A stretch of DNA of 10,730 nucleotides from Lachnospiraceae bacterium. GTDB lineage: Bacteria; Bacillota; Clostridia; Lachnospirales; Lachnospiraceae. Both the position numbers and the translations under genes were made by a program. This document shows, piece after piece, positions 1 to 7,069 of the stretch. Location: assembly GCA_017443685.1 (NCBI GenBank), contig JAFSYD010000114.1:1-10730 (forward strand). Reading direction: 5' to 3'. Numbering within the stretch: the stretch's first letter is position 1; every line of letters begins with the position of its first letter. The notes under the pieces are model-generated. The model searched no databases. It was not told the origin of the DNA and worked only from the letters and a program-made list of their open reading frames with translations.

Positions 1-244
1 CCGCCACTACTACCTTCGGCCTCGGCATCTGATCGTAAAGCTGCTTAACCACCTCGGCATTCTGTGTGTTGACACCGCCGGTGATCAGAAAAATGTCTGC
101 CTGCATCGGATCTCCCGTATTCATCACGCCAAAACGCTCCGCGTCATAAACCGGCGTTAACGCAGCCAGCACCTCGATATCGCATCCGTTGCAGCTCGAA
201 CCGTCATAATGGAGGAGCCACGGAGACCTTTTTACTTTTGCCAT
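1..244 (-). CDS. echC: Ech-type hydrogenase small subunit (NuoB-like), 5' part only
   Basis: Partial gene: 81 N-terminal residues are visible and the rest lies beyond position 1. The protein should be the small subunit of a membrane-bound group 4 [NiFe] hydrogenase, which carries the [4Fe-4S] cluster that passes electrons between the ferredoxin-like subunit and the NiFe site. The visible part has the motif SSCNGCDIE (about residues 16-24), holding the first cluster cysteines in a CxxC pair, followed by LTPVYDAERFG and DIFLITGGV, all typical of EchC/HycG/NuoB proteins. The ATG at 242-244 is preceded by an AGAAAGGA ribosome binding site, 33 bases after the echB stop. Gene order after NuoL-like and NuoH-like genes matches echABC. 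The alternative is a formate hydrogenlyase-type HycG or another group 4 small subunit; the large subunit outside the window would decide. Confidence 0.85.
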   Translation of the reverse strand, partial: MAKVKRSPWLLHYDGSSCNGCDIEVLAALTPVYDAERFGVMNTGDPMQADIFLITGGVNTQNAEVVKQLYDQMPRPKVVVA

Positions 245-277
245 TTTATTACGTCCTTTCTAAAAAGCGAAAAGCCC

Positions 278-1147
278 TTAAAACAATTTCACCAGCATCA
301 GCACGAGCAGATTCACGCCCGCGGTAAACAAGGTTACCAGCCAGGTGATCCGCAGCATATCATCCATTTTCATGCGCGCCGATGAGTTATCGATCAAAAT
401 CTCCAGGAAGTAGACCAAAAGGATCACAACCCCCGCCACAATATAAGACGACGGATTCTCGTTGACAAAAAACAATCCGACCACGCCCATTAAGAACACG
501 TTCTCGTACCACTCCGCTACCTGAAAGAGCGCAAGATTCTGTGCACCCATTTCCGTCGTTAAGCCTTTTACCTGCTCCTGTTGCATATGGTGCGACGTTG
601 AGTTTTCGAAGGGGGACTTACGCATCTTGATCGTCAAAATGAAGACAAACGCAACGAAAAATCCCGGAAGAAACAAAATGTTCGATAAACGGCTCTGCGC
701 GATCGTACCGACCGAAAACGTCCCTTCAGCCAGGTAAAATCCGACGCAGGTCAGAAGCACCGCCGGCTCATAGGCCATCATCTGCACAAGCTCACGGTTG
801 CCGCCGACCGTCGCGTAAGCCGAGGATGTCACGACAGCCGCAAAGTATAAAAACGTCGCCGCCGTGGACATCACGAAAAAGCACATCAGAATGTCCCATC
901 CCGCGAAAAACATCGTTCCTGTCAGCACCATCAAAAACAGATAAGACAACAGGCAGAAGGTCTGCGCACTCGAAACCGTGATGACCTGCTTTTTCAGGAG
1001 CTTGATCACGTCGTAAAACGGCTGCAGAAGCGGCGGTCCGACACGACGCTGCATCCGCGCCGAGATCTTCCGGTCAATGCCGTCCAAAAGCCCTCCGATC
1101 AAAGGTGCCAGAAAAATATATCCGATCGTTAAAACTGCGATATTCAT
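278..1147 (-). CDS. echB: Ech-type hydrogenase membrane subunit B (NuoH-like)
   Basis: A 289-residue integral membrane protein of the NuoH/HycD/EchB family, about the usual EchB length. It anchors the soluble hydrogenase module to the membrane and links electron transfer to ion movement. Visible marks are the first helix followed by DRKISARMQRRVGPP (about residues 25-39) and QPFYDVIKLLKK (42-53), the signature cytoplasmic loop. Further on come NRELVQMMAYEP (117-128) and the acidic/histidine-rich segment KSPFENSTSHHMQQEQVKG with AEWYE (177-215), typical of hydrogenase-type rather than complex I NuoH. The frame stays open upstream to 1270, but the start at 1145-1147 is chosen because it begins MNIAVLTIGYIFLAP, has a GGAGGTG site at good spacing, and its ATG overlaps the echA stop as ATGA. 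The overlap suggests translational coupling. Confidence 0.88.
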   Translation of the reverse strand: MNIAVLTIGYIFLAPLIGGLLDGIDRKISARMQRRVGPPLLQPFYDVIKLLKKQVITVSSAQTFCLLSYLFLMVLTGTMFFAGWDILMCFFVMSTAATFLYFAAVVTSSAYATVGGNRELVQMMAYEPAVLLTCVGFYLAEGTFSVGTIAQSRLSNILFLPGFFVAFVFILTIKMRKSPFENSTSHHMQQEQVKGLTTEMGAQNLALFQVAEWYENVFLMGVVGLFFVNENPSSYIVAGVVILLVYFLEILIDNSSARMKMDDMLRITWLVTLFTAGVNLLVLMLVKLF

Positions 1148-3063
1148 GCGACAACACCTCCTATGATCACTACCAGCATCACGATTAGGAATGCCGTCAT
1201 AAACAACTGCCCCGGCTCCATCAGCTTCCGCGCGCCGATCATATTGTGGAAATAGTAATTCGACAGCCACAAGCGCTTATGATCCCCAAAGGAGTCCGTA
1301 AAATATTTATTGTCTCCGACGTTGATACCGTTCATATAGGACAGCTTGACATTGCGCCGGTAATTCCTGACGTAGAGATATGCCAGGAAAGGAACCGCGA
1401 ACACAAACAGGATCACAAATACCAGCATGAACAAGAGGCTTAACGGCAGCACCTGTGTGGAAATCCCGAACATCTCCCGCAAAAGCGGATCCACATAGAC
1501 CGTTGACAAAAGCGGGAAGAGCATACACAAAAGCACCATCATAACCGCGTGGATCGTTAAGGAGATAAGCTCGTTGCGCTTTGTAATGTCCTTGAACTTA
1601 TGCTCGCCGACATGGGAAAACGAGATCAGCTTGCCCATCCACTTCGTCCAGTAGAACGATGTCGTTGCCGAACCGAACGCGATGAAAAATACCATCAGAA
1701 TGTTGCCGGTGTCGATACTGGCCTTAAATGCGGACCACTTCGCGATCAGCATGCCAAACGGTGCCAGAAACATCCCCGCGATACCGATCAGCATAAATAC
1801 GGCAAGCCGCGGCAGGATATTGATAAGCCCATGCATATCCTCAATGTCACGCGAATGCAAAGCGTTCTCCGTCGCGCCGACATCCTGGAACAAAAGCGAC
1901 TTTGAGATCGCGTGGAAGATCATAAGGAAAACGCCCGCCCAAACCGTCTCGGGACGTCCCATTCCCGCGCAGGCAACCATAAGCCCGAGATTCGAGATCG
2001 TGGAAAACGCCAGAACCTTTTTCCCGTCTGACTGCGCGATCGCCATAAACGATGTCAGAAGGAAGGTAAAGCCTCCGACAAACGAGATCATAAAACCGAT
2101 CGGGTTTTCCGTCATTGCCGGAGCCAGACGGAACAGTACGTAGATACCCGCTTTTACCATCGTTGCCGAATGCAAAAGAGCCGAGGACGGCGTAGGTGCC
2201 ACCATCGCGCCGATCAGCCATGTCGAGAACGGCAGCTGCGCTGCTTTCGTCAACGCCGCAAACGCGATAAACGCTACCGGGATCATCGCCAGACTGTCGC
2301 CGTGTGAACCGTTCGTAACGAGCGTATGCAGGGATACCGAGCCTTCCGTATATGCAAAATACCAGATACCGAGCGCCAGAAAAACGCCGCCGAACAGGTT
2401 CATCCATAATGCGCGGAAGGAATTGTTGATCGCGGTCTCGTCCTGTGTATAACCGATCAAAAGGAAGGAGCAGACACTCGTCACCTCCCAGAAAAAGTCG
2501 ATCCACATCAGACTTTCCGAGAAAACAAATCCGAACATCGCGCCCAGAAAGCAGAAAATGATCATAAAGAAATAATAGCGCCGGTCACGCACCTCTTTGT
2601 GGTGCTGATGATAACCGTGCATATAACCCGCGCCGTAAATGACGATCAATCCGCCGATCACACCGATGATCAGTGCCATCAGGACCGAAAGATGATCCAC
2701 ATAAATCTTGCCGACCTCTTCCACCTTCGGACCCGCAAGCTCCAGATAGACCATCATGCAGGTAGGGATGATCGACAGCAGCATGACCCAATACTTATGG
2801 TAACGAATGGACTGTACGATCACAAGAAGCATCAGAAGGATCTCCCCCGCAAGGATCACCATATCCGCCGCATGCGTATCGTAATAGAACGTCATCACCT
2901 GCGCTCCCGCGGCAAGCCACTCGGCAAGAAGCACGAACACCGCGCCGATGATCACGGTCGAACATACGTAGGCAAATCCGCGCCGCACCCTGTTCTTACG
3001 GATGCAGAACAAAATCGCGCCCACGATGAACGGAAAAATGATTAAAAAAGGTATGACCGCCAT
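1144..3063 (-). CDS. echA: Ech-type hydrogenase membrane subunit A (NuoL-like antiporter subunit)
   Basis: A 639-residue polytopic membrane protein of the NuoL/Mrp antiporter family, close to the usual EchA length. It is expected to move H+ or Na+ across the membrane, driven by ferredoxin oxidation and H2 evolution. The N-terminal family block YVDHLSVLM is at 121-129, followed by a Gly/Ile-rich helix ending YGAGYMHG. Residue E193 in DFFWEV matches the conserved helix-5 glutamate. The core signature spans about 271-306: LTKAAQLPF with K273, then APTPSSALLHSATMVKAG with H298 and K304. K388 (HAISKSLLF) and K442 (LIAKWSAF) fit the second half-channel lysines. The ATG at 3061-3063 has an AGGAGGT site just upstream. 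It is the first gene of the unit facing the divergent hypA. HycC/HyfB-type subunits are the main alternative, but the echA-echB-echC order and lengths favour Ech. Confidence 0.87.
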   Translation of the reverse strand: MAVIPFLIIFPFIVGAILFCIRKNRVRRGFAYVCSTVIIGAVFVLLAEWLAAGAQVMTFYYDTHAADMVILAGEILLMLLVIVQSIRYHKYWVMLLSIIPTCMMVYLELAGPKVEEVGKIYVDHLSVLMALIIGVIGGLIVIYGAGYMHGYHQHHKEVRDRRYYFFMIIFCFLGAMFGFVFSESLMWIDFFWEVTSVCSFLLIGYTQDETAINNSFRALWMNLFGGVFLALGIWYFAYTEGSVSLHTLVTNGSHGDSLAMIPVAFIAFAALTKAAQLPFSTWLIGAMVAPTPSSALLHSATMVKAGIYVLFRLAPAMTENPIGFMISFVGGFTFLLTSFMAIAQSDGKKVLAFSTISNLGLMVACAGMGRPETVWAGVFLMIFHAISKSLLFQDVGATENALHSRDIEDMHGLINILPRLAVFMLIGIAGMFLAPFGMLIAKWSAFKASIDTGNILMVFFIAFGSATTSFYWTKWMGKLISFSHVGEHKFKDITKRNELISLTIHAVMMVLLCMLFPLLSTVYVDPLLREMFGISTQVLPLSLLFMLVFVILFVFAVPFLAYLYVRNYRRNVKLSYMNGINVGDNKYFTDSFGDHKRLWLSNYYFHNMIGARKLMEPGQLFMTAFLIVMLVVIIGGVVA

Positions 3064-3086
3064 AACTGACCTCCTGTAAAAATATT

Positions 3087-3104
3087 TTGACAGTCAATGC
3101 GCAT
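3087..3104. promoter_or_regulatory. Palindromes in the ech leader, possible operator
   Basis: TTGACAGTCAA (3087-3097) is a perfect 5-bp inverted repeat around one central base, and it abuts a second perfect palindrome ATGCGCAT (3097-3104). Both lie downstream of the proposed ech transcription start and upstream of the ribosome binding site. They could be a repressor site or simply chance. They do not match the Rex consensus I know (TTGTTAA-N4-TTAACAA). Confidence 0.3.
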
Positions 3105-3127
3105 AAAAATATACGCAATCTTTAATA

Positions 3128-3156
3128 ATTATCGCCTTTTTTCGAAAAAAAAACAA
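3128..3156 (-). promoter_or_regulatory. Candidate promoter of the ech operon
   Basis: On the minus strand a GATAAT -10 element (3128-3133, five of six consensus bases) lies 17 bases downstream of a weak TTGTTT -35 element (3151-3156). The spacer is a T-tract/A-tract. Transcription would start near 3121, giving an echA leader of roughly 58 bases. This is a consensus match by eye with no experimental support. Confidence 0.5.
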
Positions 3157-3163
3157 TAGCAAG

Positions 3164-3193
3164 TTGACGTTTTTTGGGATTTTCTGATAAAGT
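3164..3193 (+). promoter_or_regulatory. Candidate promoter of hypA
   Basis: A TTGACG -35 element (3164-3169, five of six consensus bases) is followed after 16-18 bases by GATAAAGT (3186-3193), which can be read as a -10 GATAAA or TAAAGT. Both -10 readings sit within 15 bases of the hypA ATG at 3200, so the transcript would be leaderless or nearly so. Only a weak GTGAT complement to the 16S 3' end (3192-3196) could act as ribosome binding site, and it overlaps the -10. The -35 lies 7 bases from the -35 of the proposed ech promoter on the other strand. Confidence 0.4.
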
Positions 3194-3199
3194 GATGGT

Positions 3200-3547
3200 A
3201 TGCATGAAATGAGTTATATCGTCGCTATGATCGACATCGCACTAAACGAATTAAAAGACCGCCCGCAAGCGGTTCCGAAACGTCTCGTCATCGAGGTCGG
3301 ACAGATGACCGGCGTTATGCCGGAGTATCTGCACAAATACTTCCCCATCGCTGCAAAAGGGACACGCCTTTCGGACGCATCCCTTGAAGTGATCTCAATC
3401 CCTGTACAAGTGCAGTGTGCGCATTGCGGCAGCACCTACCGCCCCGAAAAAGCGTTCCGCTACCTCTGCCCCGTCTGCGGCGAAAAAGCCGCGACACTTT
3501 TGCACGGCAGAGAATGTAAGGTAAAAAGCATCGAGGTAGAGGAATGA
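3200..3547 (+). CDS. hypA: [NiFe] hydrogenase nickel-insertion chaperone HypA
   Basis: HypA works with HypB to deliver nickel to the apo large subunit of [NiFe] hydrogenases in the cytoplasm. The 115-residue protein is the usual family length. It starts MHEMS, so His2 and the N-terminal amine/Glu3 needed for Ni binding are present, which also fixes the start at 3200. The zinc-binding domain has two CxxC pairs, C73/C76 (CAHC) and C90/C93 (CPVC), and the C-terminus ends in the family-like IEVEE. One oddity is Cys106 in GREC, where Leu is common in relatives. hypA is divergent from echABC, which fits a role in maturing that hydrogenase. No hypB or other hyp gene is adjacent on the right: tgt lies there in the opposite direction, one base away. 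Confidence 0.95.
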   Translation: MHEMSYIVAMIDIALNELKDRPQAVPKRLVIEVGQMTGVMPEYLHKYFPIAAKGTRLSDASLEVISIPVQVQCAHCGSTYRPEKAFRYLCPVCGEKAATLLHGRECKVKSIEVEE

Positions 3548-3548
3548 T

Positions 3549-4682
3549 TCACGCCCCCTGCAGGCTTTCTATCATCTCCTTTTTAAACGCTCCGTACCGA
3601 TGCTCTTCGATCGCACCGCGGATCTCCTCCATCAGATGATTATAGAAGTACAGATTGTGCAGCACACAAAGCCGCATTCCGAGCATTTCTTTCGCCTTCA
3701 GCAGGTGCCGGATATAGGCACGCGTATATGTTTTGCACGCCGGGCAGCCGCAGCCCTCCTCGATCGGCGTCATATCCATTTCAAACTTCTGATTGAACAG
3801 ATTCATCTTCCCATGATGCGTATACACGTGTCCGTGCCGTCCGTTGCGGCTCGGATAGACGCAGTCAAAAAAATCCACGCCGCGATCCACCGCTTCGATG
3901 ATATTCGCCGGCGTCCCCACACCCATCAGATAGGTCGGCTTATCCTGCTGCAGATACGGCACCGTCTCGTCAAGCATTTCATACATCTGCTCATGTGTCT
4001 CGCCGACTGCCAGGCCTCCGATCGCATACCCGGGAAGCTCAAGCTCACGGATCGCCTTCGCGTGATCAATGCGGATGTCTTTATAAACCGCTCCCTGGTT
4101 GATCCCGAACAGAAGCTGCTCCTTATTGATCGTATCCTCCTGTTCATTCAGCCATTGCATTTTGTTTTTGCAGCGGATCAGCCATCTTGTCGTCCGCTCC
4201 ACCGACGGGATCACGTAATCCCGCTCGGCCAAAGCCGGCGGACATTCGTCGAACGCCATCGCGATCGTCGATCCGAGATGCGACTGGATGCACATGCTCT
4301 CCTCCGGCCCCATAAAGATCTTTCTGCCGTCAATATGCGAATGGAAGGTCACTCCCTCTTCTTTGATCTGCCGCAGGCTTGCTAAGGAAAACACCTGAAA
4401 GCCTCCGGAATCCGTCAGCACCGGACGCTCCCAGTTCATAAATCTGCGCACGCCTCCAAGCCGGGCGATCAACTCATCTCCGGTACGTACGTGCAGGTGG
4501 TAGGTGTTGCAGAGCGCGATCTGCGTATCGATCCCGTAAAGATCCTCGGTCGATACCGCGCCCTTGATCGCCGCCACCGTCGCCACATTCATAAACACCG
4601 GCGTCTCGACCGTGCCGTGAACCGTTGTAAATGTCGCGCGTTTCGCGCGGCCGTCAGTTGTTATGATCCGATATTCCGCCAA
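3549..4682 (-). CDS. tgt: tRNA-guanine(34) transglycosylase
   Basis: TGT swaps guanine 34 of tRNAs with GUN anticodons for a queuosine precursor base. All key residues are present in this 377-residue protein: D91 in TDSGGFQ, D145 and C147 in FDEC, Q196 in GINQG, G223 and V226 in GGLAVGE, catalytic nucleophile D273 in FFDC, and zinc ligands C311, C313, C316 and H342. By homology with Zymomonas TGT, the Cys/Val pair lining the base pocket points to preQ1 rather than queuine as substrate. The start is a TTG at 4680-4682, preceded by GGGAGG. No in-frame ATG is available because a TGA stop lies three codons upstream of the TTG. The variant (MNVATVAAIKGAVSTEDL, CVYPSRNGRHGHVYT) resembles, from memory, the TGT of Lachnospiraceae. 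It is probably the last gene of the aroC transcription unit and ends one base from hypA. Confidence 0.96.
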   Translation of the reverse strand: MAEYRIITTDGRAKRATFTTVHGTVETPVFMNVATVAAIKGAVSTEDLYGIDTQIALCNTYHLHVRTGDELIARLGGVRRFMNWERPVLTDSGGFQVFSLASLRQIKEEGVTFHSHIDGRKIFMGPEESMCIQSHLGSTIAMAFDECPPALAERDYVIPSVERTTRWLIRCKNKMQWLNEQEDTINKEQLLFGINQGAVYKDIRIDHAKAIRELELPGYAIGGLAVGETHEQMYEMLDETVPYLQQDKPTYLMGVGTPANIIEAVDRGVDFFDCVYPSRNGRHGHVYTHHGKMNLFNQKFEMDMTPIEEGCGCPACKTYTRAYIRHLLKAKEMLGMRLCVLHNLYFYNHLMEEIRGAIEEHRYGAFKKEMIESLQGA

Positions 4683-4756
4683 ACCTTTTCATCCTCCCAA
4701 AAAGCATTCCCATCAGCTGCGCCGCTAAAAGCAAACGCCGCCCATTTTCAGGTATG

Positions 4757-4880
4757 GAAGTTCTGCTCGCTAACCTCGAACTTCGCCTGCCGGCTCGTTC
4801 TCGCTAATCTCACAGAACGACCTACGCACTAAACTCAATCTTCGCCTGGCGGCTCGATTTCGTTAAGTGCTAACGGTCAA
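4757..4880 (-). repeat. Structured, internally duplicated intergenic element between aroC and tgt
   Basis: This occupies most of the 211-base gap. Segment 4764-4807 is repeated at 4823-4866 with a 59-bp period and 34 of 44 aligned positions identical; the core 4781-4797 matches 4840-4856 at 16 of 17. It can fold into hairpins: 4757-4763 with 4778-4784 (7 bp, loop 14), 4795-4801 with 4814-4820 (7 bp, loop 12), and 4826-4834 with 4862-4870 (8 of 9 pairs, long apical part). Read on the minus strand, a GAGNTTAGYG core occurs three times (4827-4836, 4802-4811, 4768-4777), the last two in hairpin loops. There is also a direct repeat GGTCAA at 4875-4880 and 4892-4897. It could be a dispersed intergenic repeat, a structured leader of tgt, or an mRNA-processing element. 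It has no T-tract typical of a terminator and no convincing reading frame. Confidence 0.6.
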
Positions 4881-4893
4881 TGATCGGCCATGG

Positions 4894-5982
4894 TCAACCA
4901 TATATGTTTTTCAAATAAGAAAGCCGTGATGTCGCATTGGTCAAAAGTGCATCACAAACCACGATCGCCGCCATGCACTCCACCACAACGACCGCCCGCG
5001 GAACGATGACCGGGTCGTGCCGCCCGTGAATGGAAAGCGCGGTATCCTCCCCTTTTACCGTCACCGTCTTCTGCTCTCTTGCGATCGAAGGCGTCGGCTT
5101 GAAGGCCGCCCGGAAAATGATGGTATCTCCGTCGCTGATGCCTCCTAAAATGCCGCCCGCGTGATTCGTCTCTTTGCTCACGCGTCCGTCCTTCATCACG
5201 AACGCATCGTTGTTAAAAGAGCCTGCCGCCTCCGCTGCCGCAAATCCGTCGCCGATCTCAAAACCTTTTACCGCGCCGATAGACATGATCGCTTTGGCAA
5301 GATTCGCATCGAGCTTATCGAATACGGGATCCCCGAGTCCCGCAAATGCCCCCGTGATCCGGCATTCTACAATGCCGCCGACCGAATCGTTTTTGCCCAT
5401 CTCATATTCGAGATACTCCATCGCACGCACGGCTGCCTCTTTGTCCGGCATATAAAACGGATTATTCGCCGCCTCGGAAAGCTCATGCTTTTCGATCACA
5501 ACCGGCCCGATGGATTTCGTATAGGCGCAGACTTCGATGCCGAATTCTTTTAACAGCTTCGCCGCCACCGCCCCGGCACAGACGCGGGCGAGCGTTTCCC
5601 GTCCGCTCGACCGTCCTCCGCCGCGATGATCGCGGTGTCCGTACTTTGCATAGAAACCAAAGTCCGCGTGCCCCGGCCGGAACACATCCTTAAGCGCCGT
5701 ATAGTCCCCGGAATGCTGGTCGGTATTGTAAACCGCCATCGCGATCGGTGTCCCCGTCGTCACCCCCTCAAAGGTTCCGGACAGGATCTCCACCGCATCG
5801 CTTTCGGCCCGCTTCGTCACATACTTTGACTGCCCCGGCTTTCTTCGGTCAAGATACGGCTGAATGTCCTCCTGCGAAAGGGAAAGTCCCGCAGGGCATC
5901 CGTCGATCACAACACCTAACGCCGTACCGTGGGATTCACCAAAGGTCGTAACGTTAAAGATTTTCCCAAATGACGATCCCAT
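4894..5982 (-). CDS. aroC: Chorismate synthase
   Basis: Catalyses the last shikimate-pathway step, 5-enolpyruvylshikimate 3-phosphate to chorismate, using reduced FMN. The 362-residue length is normal. The three family signatures are present: GESHGTALG (15-23), GHRDHRGGGRSSGRETLARV (115-134), and HGRHDPVIVPRAVVVVE from about 319. H18, RPGHAD (102-107) and the DRRKPGQSKY loop (45-54) complete the active site and FMN/substrate pocket. The ATG at 5980-5982 shares its A with the TAA stop of the lactonase-family gene (TAATG), and the local ribosome binding site is weak, so translation is probably coupled to the gene before it. Chorismate also leads to prephenate, on which the TrhP hydroxylation route depends in E. 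coli, which may explain its place beside trhP. Confidence 0.98.
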   Translation of the reverse strand: MGSSFGKIFNVTTFGESHGTALGVVIDGCPAGLSLSQEDIQPYLDRRKPGQSKYVTKRAESDAVEILSGTFEGVTTGTPIAMAVYNTDQHSGDYTALKDVFRPGHADFGFYAKYGHRDHRGGGRSSGRETLARVCAGAVAAKLLKEFGIEVCAYTKSIGPVVIEKHELSEAANNPFYMPDKEAAVRAMEYLEYEMGKNDSVGGIVECRITGAFAGLGDPVFDKLDANLAKAIMSIGAVKGFEIGDGFAAAEAAGSFNNDAFVMKDGRVSKETNHAGGILGGISDGDTIIFRAAFKPTPSIAREQKTVTVKGEDTALSIHGRHDPVIVPRAVVVVECMAAIVVCDALLTNATSRLSYLKNIYG

Positions 5983-7046
5983 TACGGCAATTCCAAAATG
6001 CGGATGCAGTTCGGCGTTACCACCTTAACCGGCGCACATTTCATCAGCGCGTAGGGACGCTCTTTATCGTGGATCATCTGGAAGGTGCGGATCTCGTTCG
6101 TATCGTGATTTAAGACCGCAACATACTCGTCGCCCGGCAGCGTCGAAATGGATTTCGGGAAATCTCCCGAGCATTTTACGATCTGCTCGAAGGCAAGCAT
6201 CCCCGTCGCCGTATCGCGCCGGAAAACGGAAAATCCGTTAAAGCCGTCGATGGACACATAGACATACTGATCGTCGTTGGAAAGGCAGATGCACGACGAC
6301 TCGCAGACCATATTGTAATTGCGGTCAAGCGTAGCGATCCGCTGCAGGCGGTTGAACACCGGCTCATCATTTTTCTCATCATAATGATAGCTGTAGACTT
6401 CGATGTAGTTCGACATTTCATCAACGATGTAGCAGACCCTGCCATCCTTTGCAAAACGGATCGACCGCGGCCCCGCACTTAACATACAGCGAATGATATT
6501 CTTCAGATGCATCTTGCCCGCTTCATAATCGAGCTCATAGACCTTGACCTGGTTCAGCCCGTGATCGACGGCGCACAGATATCGTTCATCCGGCGTCAGC
6601 TTCACACAGCTTACCATCGGGTGATCGATCCGCCGCTCCGACTGGGTAAAAGCAACGCCCTGATGGAAGATGCCGTCCGCGATCCCCCGGATGCTGCCGT
6701 CCTCGTTTAAGCGCATCATGGTCACCCTGCCGTCATGGAAGCCGCCGACAAAAAGATATCGCCGCTTGCTGTCCACATCCACAAAGCAGCCGCGCATCCC
6801 GCCGATGCCTTCCTGGTTGATCTTGGTAAGGTCCCCGTTCGCATCGATCGAGAATGCCGCTACGCCTTCATCCGCGATCGAGTACAGATATTTCTTATCT
6901 TTCGAAGTGCAAAGATACGACGGATTATTGATCTCCGCCACACTCCTTTCGCTAAGAACCCCCTTGCCCGGATCAACGTCGTAAACGTGGATCCCCACCA
7001 CATTCCCATGCGTGTAGGTACCGACATAAGCAACACACTTTCCCAT
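5982..7046 (-). CDS. Lactonase-family seven-bladed beta-propeller protein (6-phosphogluconolactonase-like)
   Basis: A 354-residue cytoplasmic protein with no signal peptide or membrane segment. It resembles the Pgl/lactonase beta-propeller family (COG2706): the N-terminal YVGTYT (7-12) is the family hallmark, and repeated blade-like segments follow (NNPSYLCTSKDKKYLYSI, SCVKLTPDERYLCAVDHG, GPRSIRFAKDGRVCYIVDE, DFPKSISTLPGDEYVAVLNHDTN). E. coli Pgl hydrolyses 6-phosphogluconolactone, but many relatives have unknown substrates. Here the usual PHAH-like segment before the central TPD motif reads DHPMVSC, and DLG reads DHG, so the reaction should not be assumed. The ATG at 7044-7046 has a good AAGGGGAG site. 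A candidate promoter lies just upstream, and aroC starts within the stop codon, so the pair may be expressed together. No pentose-phosphate gene is adjacent. Confidence 0.83.
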   Translation of the reverse strand: MGKCVAYVGTYTHGNVVGIHVYDVDPGKGVLSERSVAEINNPSYLCTSKDKKYLYSIADEGVAAFSIDANGDLTKINQEGIGGMRGCFVDVDSKRRYLFVGGFHDGRVTMMRLNEDGSIRGIADGIFHQGVAFTQSERRIDHPMVSCVKLTPDERYLCAVDHGLNQVKVYELDYEAGKMHLKNIIRCMLSAGPRSIRFAKDGRVCYIVDEMSNYIEVYSYHYDEKNDEPVFNRLQRIATLDRNYNMVCESSCICLSNDDQYVYVSIDGFNGFSVFRRDTATGMLAFEQIVKCSGDFPKSISTLPGDEYVAVLNHDTNEIRTFQMIHDKERPYALMKCAPVKVVTPNCIRILELP

Positions 7047-7069
7047 TTTGCTCCCCTTCTTTCTTGTAA

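Noticed and set aside
1148..1270. Upstream extension of echB by 41 codons
   Set aside because: The extra residues are charged and unrelated to the family, overlap the echA 3' end, and the internal ATG has a strong ribosome binding site.
1847..2506. A 219-codon minus-strand frame inside echA
   Set aside because: It is an Arg/Gly/Asp-rich out-of-frame reading of a conserved membrane protein gene, with no ribosome binding site.
1..3063. Respiratory complex I (nuo) operon
   Set aside because: NuoL, NuoH and NuoB homologues directly adjacent in that order, with the hydrogenase-type loops in the NuoH-like protein and hypA opposite, fit Ech better than the nuo A-N order.
3600..4385. A 261-codon open frame on the plus strand opposite tgt
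   Set aside because: It lies entirely inside tgt, whose catalytic residues are all intact, and its translation is a His/Arg-rich composition typical of an antisense shadow with no recognisable domain.
4757..4880. Rho-independent terminator after aroC
   Set aside because: The stems are not GC-dense next to a T-run on the minus strand, so the usual terminator form is absent.
4683..4893. preQ1 riboswitch ahead of tgt
   Set aside because: A queuosine gene after a structured spacer made this worth testing, but I could not find the short preQ1-I hairpin plus A-rich tail pattern; the structure seen is a duplicated repeat instead.
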